NCBI RefSeq assembly: GCF_021347895.1 | Contig: NC_067113.1 | Location: forward strand, 8,847,489-8,911,488 | Direction: 5' to 3' | Source: Acanthochromis polyacanthus | Taxonomy: Eukaryota; Chordata; Actinopteri; Pomacentridae | Length of the DNA: 64,000 bases | Shown: positions 63,470 to 64,000 of the stretch, piece after piece | Layout: each line of letters opens with the position of its first letter | Numbering within the stretch: the first letter of the stretch is position 1 | The notes under the pieces: generated by a model | Database searches by the model: none | What the model saw: the letters and a program-made list of their open reading frames with translations, nothing else | What the model was told of the DNA's origin: nothing | Program-made: the position numbers and the translations under genes

Positions 63470-64000
63470 TAGATCTATATACATTTTTAATAAAAATTTA
63501 CTTTTTAATAAAAGTAAACAAGGTTTTTATGTTCATTATGATCATGGCTTTACAAATTAGATAATTATTCATTATAGAAACATCATTTAATCATAAAAAA
63601 TGACTGGATATCACTAAAATGTCATAAAGTCCCACAATTACATATTGACCCGTCCGGAATGACTTAAAAATGATGCATAACTACGGAAAATTAGTCCAGA
63701 ATGACATAAAATTTGTCCTAAATTATTCGAAAATTATCCCAAAGACACGAAAATGATCCAAAATTACTCAAAACCTGTACAAAATTACTCGGAAATTGTC
63801 CAGAATGACTCAAAAATTGTTCAGAATGACTTCAAAAAGATCCAAAATTATGGAAAATTAGTCCAGAATGACACGACATTTGTCCTAAACGACTTGAAAA
63901 TTATCCCAAAGACAAATGATCCAAGTTGGCATAAAACTTTTTGAAATTGACAAGAAAATTGTCCAAAATGACTCAAAAATAGTCTGTGTCAAGATATAAT
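63470..64000 (-). mobile_element. Dispersed minisatellite-bearing repeat, reverse copy, cut by window edge
   Basis: Reverse complement of the landmarks at 18690-19612: ccatgggatagatctata, catgatcat region, tgactggatatcactaaaat, attgacccgtccgg. An array of 23-bp-type units (gtccagaatgactcaaaa) then runs to the edge. The ttagtccagaatgaca phrase recurs at 63691 and 63858, a higher-order period of 167 bp. Confidence 0.75.

Larger units (their letters stand above)
60019..64000 (-). other. sobp: sobp intron 1 (partial)
   Basis: No exon was recognised. It contains a chimeric MITE (60128-60463), hAT MITE copy 7 (61260-61727), another MITE (62572-63072) and the right-edge minisatellite repeat (63470-64000). 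Confidence 0.75.

Noticed and set aside
60019..64000. First coding exon of sobp
   Set aside because: I searched the minus strand for a short basic N-terminal segment ending before SFAEN with a suitable donor and found none, so it is presumed to lie beyond the window.

Overview
This window is vertebrate nuclear DNA, almost certainly from a ray-finned (teleost) fish. It has interrupted genes with GT-AG introns, Tc1/mariner and hAT-type elements, tRNA-derived SINEs, LINE 3' ends of the kind found in fish, and long perfect microsatellites. Nearly all genic content is on the minus strand. No RNA gene, operon or prokaryotic feature was seen.

Layout. Positions 1-11939 are intron: the first coding exon of a ROCK2-type Rho kinase gene lies at 11940-12038 (minus), and the rest of that gene is off the left edge. 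A GC-richer promoter and 5' leader follows at about 12039-12840. From 12.84 to about 25 kb the DNA is intergenic and rich in mobile elements: a decayed Tc1 element (13117-14745), an apparently intact Tc1 element (17074-18687), a truncated LINE, several SINEs, a hAT MITE and AT-rich tandem repeats. From about 25-29.4 kb to the right edge the window is filled by sobp (sine oculis binding protein homolog), also on the minus strand. Its coding exons are at 59898-60018, 57810-58019, 53850-54001, 41246-41341 and 32279-34327. Together they encode 875 residues in continuous phase. Only the N-terminal exon is missing, presumably right of 64000. A probable 3'-UTR intron starts one base after the stop codon.

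The 96-bp sobp exon at 41246-41341 is too short to stand out as an open frame. It is supported by splice sites, phase and an ungapped 32-residue correspondence with mammalian SOBP.

The two genes share no evident pathway. ROCK2 is a cytoplasmic kinase acting on actomyosin. SOBP is a nuclear zinc-finger cofactor linked to SIX-family factors. The sobp introns hold six copies of one hAT-type MITE family, several with 8-bp target duplications and most carrying an internal minisatellite. I found no convincing new biological system. The most notable observations are the cryptic sobp exon and UTR intron, the intact Tc1 copy, the nested insertions around 17-19.6 kb and the minisatellite-bearing MITE families.
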